In this document: positions 1 to 6,863 of the stretch, piece after piece | Layout: each line of letters begins with the position of its first letter | How positions within the stretch are numbered: position 1 is the stretch's first letter | Assembly: GCA_035502515.1 (NCBI GenBank) | Contig: DATJUH010000059.1 | Span: 1-9,772 of the forward strand | DNA: 9,772 nt | Direction: 5' to 3' | DNA from: Fen-671 sp035502515 | Lineage (GTDB): Bacteria; Actinomycetota; Acidimicrobiia; Acidimicrobiales; Palsa-688 | Position numbers and translations under genes: made by a program | The notes under the pieces: model-generated | The model's database searches: none | What the model was told of the DNA's origin: nothing | The model's input: the letters and a program-made list of their open reading frames with translations, nothing else

Positions 1-534
1 TGGCGTCCTGGACGGCGTTGTCCTCGTCGTCTCTGCCGTGGAGGGCGTACAGCCGCAGACCCGTCTCCTCATGCGCGTTCTGCAACGGCTCGCCCTACCG
101 ACGCTCCTCTTTGTGAACAAGATCGACCGCCTCGGGGCGAATCGTCCTCCGACTTCCGGTACTTGGCGCCCATCGTCGTCATGGAGGCGCTGCAGGCCGC
201 AGGGTCGGTCGTCTGTGAGCCGCTCGTCGCAACCACCCTCGAAGTCCCCGCCGATAGTCTCCACAAGGTCCTGACGGCGCTCGGCAACGCGGGAGCGTCA
301 ATCGAAGAAGTCACCGCCGAAGGAGAACTCTCCTTCGTCCGGGCCACTCTCACGTCCGAGGAAGCCCTTGACCTGCAGCGTTCGCTTCCGGCCTTGACCG
401 GCGGGGAAGGGCTCGTGGACAGCGCCTACTGCGGCTACCGGCGGTGCAAAGGCCCTGCGCCTTTGCGGCAACGAACGACAGTCAGCCCTCTCGATCGGCA
501 GAGCTATCTCGCCCAGCTCGGACGCCACACTTGA
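1..534 (+). pseudogene. Internally deleted, frameshifted ribosomal-protection protein (OtrA/TetM-like, EF-G family); 5' end outside window
   Basis: Two pieces of one EF-G-like family are visible in different frames. Frame 2, from base 2 to about 138, reads through a G-domain segment that includes VSAVEGVQPQTR and the guanine-specificity motif NKID (FVNKIDRLGA). Frame 1, from about 136 to the TGA at 532-534, reads the C-terminal part: SSSDFRYLAPIVVMEAL, VCEPL, then an EF-G C-domain-like fold ending in PLDRQSYLAQL, which matches the usual tail of OtrA/TetM proteins. Family members are about 640 residues. Several hundred residues between the G domain and the C-terminal domain are missing, and the frame changes at about 136-145, so the product cannot be functional. 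Intact relatives release tetracycline from the ribosome. The alc gene converges on it, with 98 bases between them and no obvious terminator. An assembly chimera is an alternative to a real deletion. Confidence 0.82.
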
Positions 535-632
535 CTAATGGCGCCTGCTCTCGGCCTCTACCTATTGACCTCGCGGGCACGCCGGACTCGGCATCGGTCT
601 CTGGTCGCTTCGAGCACTCCCTTGCTCGCCAC

Positions 633-1838
633 CTAAGGCCGCGGACGGTCGGGCCCGTCCAGCAGGGCCCTCAGGGGCCCGGGGGCCAGGCTCTCGAGTG
701 CCACCGGGCGATCGCCGACCAGTGCCGCCGCACCGCCGGCCGGGACGCCGGCAGCCGTCAGTACCTCCTCCGCCTGTTGCTCGGGCAGCGCGTTCCACCA
801 CAGGCGCCCCGCAATGGAGCGGGCGACGGGGTCGACATGGCCAACGACCCTGATGCGGGAGATCCCCCCGTCGGGATAGGCGTCGACGCGGACGAACCGG
901 ACTGGTGGGGCCGGTTCCGCCCTCAGGTCGTGCACCGTGTCCGGCTGCAGCTCGGTCCGCTGCAGGAGCAGTGCCCAGTCGCCAGTGGCGTCGCCGGTCG
1001 AAGACCCGGTCACCGACACCGCCTCCGAGGCGTTGTAGCGGTAGAAGGAAGTGTCCAAGACCAGCCTCGACACCGACCCGGCATATCCCAGGCGGATTAG
1101 CACCCAGTCATGGTCCCGGTTGCGGCGGCGTCGCGTTTCCCACCCCTCTCCCATGTTGCGAGCCTGGTCGGGGCGGTTAAGGACGTACGCCGACCCATAG
1201 AAGTCATCGCTGCTCGCCACGACCAGCCCGCCCGTCCTCCACGACGCCAGGTCGACGGAGACATTGTCGAACTTCCTCGGGTCAGGGAGCGCCCGTCCCT
1301 TCACCCTCAACCGCGCCACCCCGCCGTCGGGCGCGATCACCAGGCGCACGTGCGTCCAGCAGCGGTCGTCGGCCACGGTGAGGAGGTGATGGGCATCCGC
1401 GCCGAGCACCCGGTCAGGCACCAGCGTCTCCCATTGGGCCCCTCGGCCGAGTAGGTGGCTGGGGCCCGGGTAGCCCTCGCACCCGGTCGCCTCGATGCGG
1501 CATGTCACGGGGTGGTTCCCGGTGAACGACGTGGTGTCGACGTCGACGGCGGTGACGACGCCCTGCACCCCGAGCCGGACGATGGCCCAGTCCTCGCCCG
1601 GGCCGCCGCGCCCGCGCCGGCGCCGGGTCTCCCATCCGTCGACGAGCTCCCCCCGCGGCCCGTACCGGCCAGGCTGGGAGTTGCACGGACCGGGGTCGAG
1701 GAGATGCTCCTTCTCACCGAAGGACTCGTCGCTGGCAGCGACGACGGTGGCCCCGACCCAGCGGGAGGCGAGGTCGCACTCCCCCGCCGGAGCCTGCGCA
1801 GGTGTCAGGCCCGGCGATGGAGCCGGTTTGTCTGTCAA
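633..1838 (-). CDS. alc: Allantoicase (allantoate amidinohydrolase)
   Basis: Allantoicase hydrolyses allantoate to ureidoglycolate and urea, the second step of allantoin breakdown, in the cytosol. The 401-residue protein shows the family's internal duplication. Repeat 1 (about 28-180) contains VVAASDESF, DGWETRRRR (68-75) and DVDTTSFTGNHP; repeat 2 (about 203-335) contains VVASSDDFYG, EGWETRRRR (231-239) and LDTSFYRYNA. The start is a TTG at 1838, chosen because no ATG or GTG lies between the allB stop and the first repeat. It has no clear Shine-Dalgarno sequence, so translation probably depends on allB, which ends 48 bases upstream in the same frame. The stop is TAG. After the second repeat a tail (about 346-393) contains WWNALPEQQAEEVL, which faintly resembles the first helices of OHCU decarboxylase (ureide pathway). 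That resemblance is by eye only. Confidence 0.93.
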   Translation of the reverse strand: MTDKPAPSPGLTPAQAPAGECDLASRWVGATVVAASDESFGEKEHLLDPGPCNSQPGRYGPRGELVDGWETRRRRGRGGPGEDWAIVRLGVQGVVTAVDVDTTSFTGNHPVTCRIEATGCEGYPGPSHLLGRGAQWETLVPDRVLGADAHHLLTVADDRCWTHVRLVIAPDGGVARLRVKGRALPDPRKFDNVSVDLASWRTGGLVVASSDDFYGSAYVLNRPDQARNMGEGWETRRRRNRDHDWVLIRLGYAGSVSRLVLDTSFYRYNASEAVSVTGSSTGDATGDWALLLQRTELQPDTVHDLRAEPAPPVRFVRVDAYPDGGISRIRVVGHVDPVARSIAGRLWWNALPEQQAEEVLTAAGVPAGGAAALVGDRPVALESLAPGPLRALLDGPDRPRP

Positions 1839-1886
1839 CGCGCCGTCAGCGGCCAGCCGACGATCGGCTTGGGTTCGGGCGACCCC

Positions 1887-3227
1887 TCATGCTGCGGCCC
1901 TCCTCACGAGCCGCCCGAGCGGGGGGCCGTCCGCGTCGACCCAGCGCCCCCGCAGCATGGTTGCCCGTACCATCCCGACGAGCACCTTGCCGCGGTAGGG
2001 ACAGACGGGATGACGATGGAGGAGGCGGGACTGGTCGACGACAAAGGCCTCCTCGGGGGCCAAGACGCACAAGTCTGCGTCGGCCCCAACGACGATCCGC
2101 CCTTTGGCCGGCAGGCCCGCGAGGTCGGCCGGAGCCTCCGCCATCCACCGGACCAGGTCGGTGAGAGCGAAGCCCCTCGCCCGGGCCGCTGTCCACGCCG
2201 CCGGGAGCGCCACCTGGAGGGAGGAGATCCCGCCCCATGCGGTCGAGAAGTCGCCCGTGTCGAGCGACTTCATCTGCGGCAGGCACGGCGAATGGTCGGA
2301 AACCACGGCGTCGAGCACGCCGGCCGCGAGCCCCTCCCAGAGAGCTCTGCGGTTGGCGGCGTCCCGGATCGGCGGCGCGCATTTCGCCGCCGTGTCGCCG
2401 TCGTTGATGTACTCGGCGGACAGCAACAGGTAGTGCGGGCAAGTCTCCGCCGTGACGGCGACTCCCTCGGCTCGAGCGGCCTCCAGCGCGGGCAGCGCGG
2501 TGGCACTGGAAAGATGGGCAATGTGGGCGCGCCCTCCCGTGCGCCGCGTCGCATCCAGCACACGGACCACCGCGCGGTCTTCAGTCTCTCGTGGCCGGGC
2601 CGCGAGCCAGTCCGCGTAGCGCCGGCTCGGTTTCATCGCGGGGACACCCGCGAAGTCCTCGGCATGGACCACAAGCGGGGCCCCTGTGCGAGCCGTGACC
2701 GAGAGGGCGAGGTCAAGGCTCTGGTCGTCCAGCGGTGGAAAGTCCTCGGCGCCGGAGTCAACGAGGAAGCACTTGAAGCCGACCACGCCGGCGTCGAGCA
2801 GTGCCTCCATCAAACCGAGGCTCTTCGGTGTCACCCCGCCCCAGAAACCAACGTCGACACGGAGCTGTCCCTCGGTCGCGAGCCGCTTGGTGGCCAGGGC
2901 GTTGAGATCGGTCGTGGCAGGGACACTGTCTATCGGCATGTCGACCAGGGTCGTGATACCGCCCGCCGCCGCGGCCGCCGTGGCGGTAGCGAACCCCTCC
3001 CATTCCGTGTTACCCGGCTCGCACACGTGCACGTGGGTGTCCACAAGGCCGGGGAGGACGACGGCGTCCGCACCGATGGTGATCTCCTCGGCTGCCAATG
3101 GGACCGCATCGACGGGGAACAGCGCTGCGATGACCCCGTCCCGCACACCAATCGCTCGTGGCTCCTCCCGACCGTCCACAACGACCCTTTTCGCCCGAAT
3201 CAGGAGGTCCAGCACACCGTTGTCCAA
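1887..3227 (-). CDS. allB: Allantoinase
   Basis: Allantoinase opens the hydantoin ring of allantoin to give allantoate. It is a cytosolic binuclear-metal amidohydrolase of the dihydroorotase/hydantoinase superfamily. The 446-residue length is normal. Visible metal-site motifs are DTHVH (H65, H67), the bridging carboxylated lysine in GFKCFLVDSG (K152), VHAED (H188), HIAHLSSA (H235/H238) and VSDHSPC (D311). AETCPHYL, CAPPIRDAANR and WGGISSLQVALP point to allantoinase rather than dihydroorotase or hydantoinase. The TTG at 3227 lies 15 bases after the stop of the upstream lactonase-like gene. A GTG four codons further in (3215) is an equally possible start; neither has a strong ribosome-binding site, which suggests translational coupling. 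It sits directly before alc, the next enzyme of the pathway. Confidence 0.96.
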   Translation of the reverse strand: MDNGVLDLLIRAKRVVVDGREEPRAIGVRDGVIAALFPVDAVPLAAEEITIGADAVVLPGLVDTHVHVCEPGNTEWEGFATATAAAAAGGITTLVDMPIDSVPATTDLNALATKRLATEGQLRVDVGFWGGVTPKSLGLMEALLDAGVVGFKCFLVDSGAEDFPPLDDQSLDLALSVTARTGAPLVVHAEDFAGVPAMKPSRRYADWLAARPRETEDRAVVRVLDATRRTGGRAHIAHLSSATALPALEAARAEGVAVTAETCPHYLLLSAEYINDGDTAAKCAPPIRDAANRRALWEGLAAGVLDAVVSDHSPCLPQMKSLDTGDFSTAWGGISSLQVALPAAWTAARARGFALTDLVRWMAEAPADLAGLPAKGRIVVGADADLCVLAPEEAFVVDQSRLLHRHPVCPYRGKVLVGMVRATMLRGRWVDADGPPLGRLVRRAAA

Positions 3228-3242
3228 GCCGCAACCCAGCGC

Positions 3243-4052
3243 TCAGCAAGCAAACCGCGCCGCCAGCGCGGCGGACCATTTCGGCCACGCCACCGGGTCA
3301 TGGCCCGGGACGATGTCATAGCCGAGGCGCAGGGCGAGCGCCTTGAGGTGGCGTATGGACTCCACGGTTCGTTCGGGGCCGCAACCGATGAAGGTGCCCA
3401 CTGCCGCCTCCCTGTCCAGGTTTTCCTGTAGGTCCGCCGCGTCGAAGGCAAACACGAGGCCGCCGCCGCCTACGGACTCGTCCAGGTCGACCACGAAGCT
3501 TTGGTGGCCCGGCGTGTGCCCGGGGGTGAACACGGCCCTCACCCCGGGGGCGATCTCGCAATCGCCTTCCAACTGGCGCCAATCGATGGACGGGTCGTCG
3601 TAGTCGACCCTGAACATCCCATGCTCCTCCGGGCCCGGGTGCTCGGAAAACCCGTACGACAGCTCCTCTTTTTGTACGTAAATAGGCACCCGCCCGGCAA
3701 AGTGGCGCACCCCTCCGGCGTGGTCGTTGTGGAGGTGCGACAAAGCCACAGCTGTAATAGAGGGCACGCCCAAGCCCGCCTTTTCCAGCGCTTCCTCCAG
3801 GGGCTCTCCCGGGGTGGGAAGTACGGCGCGAACCTCCGGGTGCCGCCCGTGGAACCGCCGGTAAAGGGCGGCGTCACGGATGAGCGCAGGGTTGAACCCG
3901 GTGTCCAGCAACAGCCACCCGCCGTCAAGTTCCAGGAGCACCCCAGGGACAGGTTCGACGAGGCGCTGGCCCGAGGTGTCGCCGAATATCGACACCGTCT
4001 TGGGGAGTTCCTCCCATCCCAGGGTCAAAAGGACGACGCGCCGCACCCCCAC
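3243..4052 (-). CDS. Metallo-beta-lactamase-fold hydrolase of the N-acyl homoserine lactonase (AiiA/AttM) type
   Basis: The 269-residue protein has the metallo-beta-lactamase signature SHLHNDHAGG (HxHxDH, 106-111), TPGHTPGHQS (H179), DAADLQEN (D204) and PGHD (H251). The region from FVVDL through DLQENLDREAAVGTF to the final GHD follows the layout of AHL lactonases such as AiiA and AttM, which open homoserine-lactone rings. No signal peptide is visible, so it is probably cytosolic. The GTG at 4052 is the likely start; another GTG two codons later could also serve. It is the first gene of the leftward operon and ends 15 bases before allB. That position makes a role on an allantoin-related ring, lactone or ester at least as likely as quorum quenching. 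The fold is certain; the substrate is not known from sequence. Confidence 0.85.
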   Translation of the reverse strand: MGVRRVVLLTLGWEELPKTVSIFGDTSGQRLVEPVPGVLLELDGGWLLLDTGFNPALIRDAALYRRFHGRHPEVRAVLPTPGEPLEEALEKAGLGVPSITAVALSHLHNDHAGGVRHFAGRVPIYVQKEELSYGFSEHPGPEEHGMFRVDYDDPSIDWRQLEGDCEIAPGVRAVFTPGHTPGHQSFVVDLDESVGGGGLVFAFDAADLQENLDREAAVGTFIGCGPERTVESIRHLKALALRLGYDIVPGHDPVAWPKWSAALAARFAC

Positions 4053-4191
4053 CGCTAAGAAACGCCCAGTGCGAAAGCCCGGCCCACCGGTCGGCGCGTA
4101 GGGTTCATAGCCCCAAGTGTAGGGTCAGTCAGGCTCCCTTGACGCTATGGAGTAGCTGCGCCGTACACATCTTGTTGAGCGTGCCCGCCCG

Positions 4192-4217
4192 ATGTTGCCC
4201 GCTTATATCCCCAACAT
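4192..4217. promoter_or_regulatory. Inverted repeat over the -10 box, candidate operator
   Basis: ATGTTG (4192-4197) and CAACAT (4212-4217) form perfect 6-base arms around 14 bases that contain the -10 hexamer of the leftward promoter. A repressor bound here would block the allantoin operon; an allantoin- or allantoate-responsive regulator is a natural guess. No regulator gene lies in the window, and a 6-base palindrome can arise by chance. Confidence 0.3.
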
Positions 4218-4231
4218 TTCAGCAGTGTGAA
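4202..4231 (-). promoter_or_regulatory. Sigma70-like promoter for the leftward lactonase-allB-alc operon
   Basis: On the minus strand, TTCACA (4231-4226) and TATAAG (4207-4202) each match five of six consensus bases and are separated by 18 bases. Transcription would begin near 4195 and leave a leader of about 140 bases before the GTG at 4052. No better promoter is visible closer to the gene. The assignment is by motif only. Confidence 0.55.
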
Positions 4232-4374
4232 CAACGACCGCGAGAGACCGCGCAGGCTCGAGGTGCCCCTGGGGCGCCGGCGCTTCTCTCCGGGCGGGTA
4301 GCGCCAAGCGGCACAGGCAAGGAAACAAAATGTTCACGTACGCGATACAGCTGCGAAATGAGCCCCACCTAAAG

Positions 4375-4406
4375 TTGACCATTGCCAAGACATATTCCAG
4401 TAGGCG
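4375..4406 (+). promoter_or_regulatory. Possible promoter for the riboswitch-controlled operon
   Basis: TTGACC (4375-4380) is a good -35 match, about 57 bases before the first conserved riboswitch block. That distance would put the transcript start just upstream of the aptamer. The -10 box is poor (CAGTAG at 4398-4403 with 17-base spacing, or TAGGCG at 4401-4406), so the call rests mainly on position. Confidence 0.3.
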
Positions 4407-4431
4407 TAGAAACCACAACTTGAGAGTCGCA

Positions 4432-4549
4432 CCTAGGGTTCCGCATCCTTTCGGTCGCTTGAGCACCGTAAGGTTGGCCTGGTCCGAGAGGTGCACACGC
4501 CGGGCACCATTGCACCGAGCGTGACACGGAGGGACAAAAGCCCGGGAGG
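4432..4549 (+). ncRNA. Guanidine-I riboswitch aptamer (ykkC class, subtype 1)
   Basis: The three invariant blocks of the class appear in order with normal spacing: CTAGGGTTCCG (4433-4443), CTGGTCCGAGAG (4479-4490) and ACACGGAGGGA with AAAAGCCCGGGAG (4524-4548). Two variable stems support the fold. CCTTTCGGT (4447-4455) pairs with ACCGTAAGG (4465-4473) with one T-T mismatch. CACGCCGG (4496-4503) pairs with CCG and GCGTG (4515-4523) with a single bulged A. Both lie where the consensus expects helices between conserved blocks. This class binds free guanidinium and usually turns on genes for guanidine export or breakdown. Here it lies about 100 bases upstream of the gamma-glutamyl-amide ligase and presumably controls the whole operon. 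The outer limits of the aptamer, including the 5' side of P1, are approximate. Confidence 0.95.
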
Positions 4550-4576
4550 CCAGTGCTTCTCGGCTTTTTTTGTCCC
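4531..4576 (+). terminator. Intrinsic terminator serving as the riboswitch expression platform
   Basis: AAAAGCC (4536-4542) pairs with GGCTTTT (4562-4568). Inside it, after one C-C mismatch, GGGAG (4544-4548) pairs with CTTCT (4556-4560), leaving a 7-base loop. The T run is 4565-4571, and an outer GGGAC/GTCCC pairing (4531-4535 with 4572-4576) can extend the hairpin. The 5' arm is the conserved 3' block of the guanidine aptamer, so folding of ligand-bound aptamer and of terminator exclude each other. Guanidine should therefore prevent termination and switch the operon on. Confidence 0.85.
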
Positions 4577-4634
4577 GAGAAACGGGCCTCAGCAGTGGGC
4601 AGTGCCCTCCCAATAACGCCAGGCCTTATGGCTC

Positions 4635-4642
4635 GAAGGGAG
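4635..4642 (+). promoter_or_regulatory. Ribosome-binding site that fixes the ligase start at 4648
   Basis: GAAGGGAG ends five bases before the ATG at 4648. An in-frame ATG at 4570 would begin inside the T run of the terminator hairpin, so this site decides the start. Confidence 0.8.
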
Positions 4643-4647
4643 CACTG

Positions 4648-6039
4648 ATGGACACCGTCCACGCCGTAGCCGACGAACACGTGCAGCTGGCCCAGTCGCT
4701 GGCCGACCAGGGAGTGCTTTACGTTTTCGCCTCGTTCATAGACATCTCCGGCCGGGCCAAGTCCAAGTGCGTGCCCGTGGCCCACCTCCCCGAGCTCCTG
4801 GCCGGCCACGAGCGCTACACCCCCCGGGGCCTGGGTGACCTGGGGAGGATGACACCGGACGAAGACGAGTGCGTGGCCATGCCCGACCCTTCTACGCTTT
4901 GCGTGCTGCCATGGGACAAGCGCTTTGCTTTCATGGCCGCAGACCTTTACTTCGGCGGCACGGTGCCCTTTGCCCTGTGCACCCGCTCGGTCCTCCAGCG
5001 CCAGGTCGAGGCCGCCGGTGCCGCAGGTTTCGCCATGAACCTCGGTGTGGAGACCGAGCTGTACGTGGTCAAAGAACGGTCCGCGGCCAGCGGGCCGTAC
5101 CTAGAACCCATTGCCAGGACCGGATCGATGCGGCCCACTCCAGCCTACGACGTGGAGGCGACGTTGGACGCCATGGCGTTCCTGGACCCCATGGTCAGGG
5201 CCATGAACGAATGCGGTTTCGGGGTCTTCAGTTTCGACCATGAGGGTGGGGACGGCCAGTTCGAGTTCGACTTCGACTTCGCGCCGGCTCTGTCAATGGC
5301 AGACCGGCTCACGCTTTTCCGGCTCATGGTCAAACAAGTTGCCAAGCAAGCTGGGCTGATGGCGACGCTGATGCCCAAGCCCTATACCGAGGCCTGGGGC
5401 TCGGGCGCCCATTTCAACATGAGCCTGGCCGATGTCCGCACGGGCGTCAACCTGTTCCGTGACCCAGATGACAAACGGGGCCGGGGTTGGAGCAAGACGG
5501 CCTATGGCTTTGTAGCCGGCATCCTGCGCCATGCCCCGGCGTTGGCTGCCGTCTGCAGCCCCACAGTCAATTCGTACAAGCGGCTCCAGCCTCGCCTATC
5601 GGACGGGACTGTGTCGTGGGCCCCAACGTGGGCCGCCTACGGGGATAACAACCGTTCGTGCATGCTCAGGTTGCCTCGCAACCGGCCTTGCGTGGAAGAC
5701 AGGGCGGTGGACTCGGCGGCAAACCCGTACCTGGCCGCCGCTTTCCTATTGGCCGCCGGGCTGGAGGGCGTGACCGAAGGGCTCGACCCGGGAGACCCCG
5801 TAGAGGACCTCACTTACGATTGGGCGGCAACCGGCCCTTCCCGGCCTGGCCAAACGGCGCTCCGGCTGCCCCGCAACCTCCTCGAGGCCATCGAGGCTTT
5901 CGAGGCCGACCCGCTCACCAGGACCGTGTTCCCCGCCCAGTTCGTCTCGGCCTACGTCGCCATGAAGGTGGGCGAGTGGGAGCGCTACCACTCCCAGGTG
6001 AGCGACTGGGAGCGGACGACCTACCTGATGATGTTTTGA
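4648..6039 (+). CDS. Glutamine-synthetase-like gamma-glutamyl-amide ligase (GlnT / gamma-glutamylmethylamide synthetase type)
   Basis: The 463-residue protein belongs to the glutamine synthetase superfamily, which activates the gamma-carboxyl of glutamate with ATP and condenses it with ammonia or an amine. Residues of the active site are visible: GVETE (E135, E137), HEGGDGQFE (E199, E206), GSGAHFNMSL (H255), NNRSCMLRLP (R336) and VEDR (E350, R352). The N-terminal DEDECVAMPD and PWDKRFAFMAAD and the ending YVAMKVGEWERYHSQ resemble GlnT, also called type III GS or GMAS, more than housekeeping GlnA. The adenylylation region typical of GlnA is not recognised. It is the first gene after the guanidine-I riboswitch. 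With a PuuD-like hydrolase in the same operon, a PuuA-like amine ligase role is likely. The amine could be guanidine, a methylguanidine-type compound or methylamine; the sequence does not decide. Confidence 0.88.
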   Translation: MDTVHAVADEHVQLAQSLADQGVLYVFASFIDISGRAKSKCVPVAHLPELLAGHERYTPRGLGDLGRMTPDEDECVAMPDPSTLCVLPWDKRFAFMAADLYFGGTVPFALCTRSVLQRQVEAAGAAGFAMNLGVETELYVVKERSAASGPYLEPIARTGSMRPTPAYDVEATLDAMAFLDPMVRAMNECGFGVFSFDHEGGDGQFEFDFDFAPALSMADRLTLFRLMVKQVAKQAGLMATLMPKPYTEAWGSGAHFNMSLADVRTGVNLFRDPDDKRGRGWSKTAYGFVAGILRHAPALAAVCSPTVNSYKRLQPRLSDGTVSWAPTWAAYGDNNRSCMLRLPRNRPCVEDRAVDSAANPYLAAAFLLAAGLEGVTEGLDPGDPVEDLTYDWAATGPSRPGQTALRLPRNLLEAIEAFEADPLTRTVFPAQFVSAYVAMKVGEWERYHSQVSDWERTTYLMMF

Positions 6040-6050
6040 GGGGCGCGCTG

Positions 6051-6863
6051 ATGCCTGCGCTTCGCTGGTCCGACCTCGCCTGGCCCGAACTGGGTGCTCA
6101 GTTCGAGCCGTCGTCCACCGAAGTTGGCTTGCTGCCCGTGGGGGCGACCGAACAGCACGGGCCCCACCTACCCACAGGCACCGACACCATCTTGGCCACC
6201 GCCATAGCCGAAGGCGTGTCCGCCCGGACCGGGGCCGCCGTGCTGCCAGCGATCCCCTATGGCTGCAGCTATGGCCATGGGGACCAGTTCCCGGGGACCA
6301 TTTCGTTGACGCCAGAGGAGCTGGCCTCCCTGGTCCGCCAGGTCCTCGAGTGGGCCGGCCGCTCGGGCCTGCGGCGCGTCCTCGTCGTCAACGCCCACTT
6401 CGGCAACACGGCTTCGCTCATGGTGGCCACCGACCATCTCCGCTTCCACCGTCCGGACTTACGGGCCGGCGTGGTCAGTTGGTGGACGGCTGACCCCGTG
6501 GTGACCGAGGCGACCACCGCGGACGGCCAGGACATCCACGCCAACCGAGCCGAGACATCGCTGATGCTCGCCGTGCGCCCCGAACTGGTCCGGGTGGAGC
6601 GGGCGTTGGCGGCTGATGACCCGGACCGCACCCCCGGGCTCGTTTTCCGCTACACGGCAACGTCCTTGTCCACCAACGGCGTCACCGGGTGCCCTTCGCA
6701 GGCGACGGCCGAGCAGGGCCGCTTCCTGCTGGACCGGGTCGTGAACGCCATTGCCGGCCTGGTCGCCAAAGGACGGGCCGAGGAACCGCCCCTTTTAGGC
6801 CCCACGCAGGTGGGCTCCCTCGCAGCTTGCAGGCTGGATGACGTCACGGAGCTTTCGCAATGA
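6051..6863 (+). CDS. Creatininase-family metal-dependent amidohydrolase
   Basis: The 270-residue protein has the creatininase fold signatures: GATEQHGPHLPTGTD (E34, H36, D45, at the same numbers as the metal ligands of Pseudomonas creatininase), FPGTISL (80-86), NAHFGN (114-119) and DIHANRAETSLML (H163, E168). The usual NGHGGN motif is changed to NAHFGN while the histidine is kept. Family members hydrolyse cyclic or linear amides; creatininase opens creatinine, and MftE cleaves the mycofactocin precursor. The HANRAETS segment is rather MftE-like. The ATG at 6051 has a strong site, GAGGGG, overlapping the ligase stop, 11 bases downstream of it. Guanidine control makes a guanidino amide such as a creatinine-like ring or an acylguanidine an attractive substrate, but this is inference. 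Confidence 0.87.
   Translation: MPALRWSDLAWPELGAQFEPSSTEVGLLPVGATEQHGPHLPTGTDTILATAIAEGVSARTGAAVLPAIPYGCSYGHGDQFPGTISLTPEELASLVRQVLEWAGRSGLRRVLVVNAHFGNTASLMVATDHLRFHRPDLRAGVVSWWTADPVVTEATTADGQDIHANRAETSLMLAVRPELVRVERALAADDPDRTPGLVFRYTATSLSTNGVTGCPSQATAEQGRFLLDRVVNAIAGLVAKGRAEEPPLLGPTQVGSLAACRLDDVTELSQ

Larger units (their letters stand above)
4053..4647. other. Divergent intergenic region (about 595 bases) between the allantoin operon and the guanidine-controlled operon
   Basis: No convincing protein-coding gene is seen here. The region is visibly more AT-rich than the genes on either side. It holds, from left to right, the leader and promoter of the leftward operon (to about 4231), a stretch of about 140 bases (4232-4374) in which I recognise nothing, a weak rightward promoter candidate, the guanidine-I riboswitch with its terminator, and the ribosome-binding site of the ligase gene. 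Short open frames crossing the riboswitch on either strand have no family resemblance. Confidence 0.8.

Noticed and set aside
1..534. Functional tetracycline resistance gene
   Set aside because: The central domains are missing and the two recognisable parts are in different frames.
535..632. Terminator between the converging pseudogene and alc
   Set aside because: No stem followed by a T run on either strand is visible.
1455..3431. Long open frame of 658 codons on the + strand
   Set aside because: It is the antisense shadow of allB and alc, with arginine/proline-rich composition and no family motif.
4570..4647. Upstream in-frame ATG giving a 26-residue longer ligase
   Set aside because: It starts in the terminator T run, lacks a ribosome-binding site and its extra residues match nothing; the ATG at 4648 has GAAGGGAG at good spacing.
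4648..6039. Housekeeping glutamine synthetase GlnA
   Set aside because: Motifs and ending are of GlnT/GMAS type, the adenylylation region is not recognised and the gene is under guanidine rather than glutamine-type control.
5658..6050. Longer creatininase-family protein starting inside the ligase gene
   Set aside because: The extra 131 residues are an arginine- and proline-rich shadow of the ligase; the ATG at 6051 has a strong ribosome-binding site and begins the family alignment.
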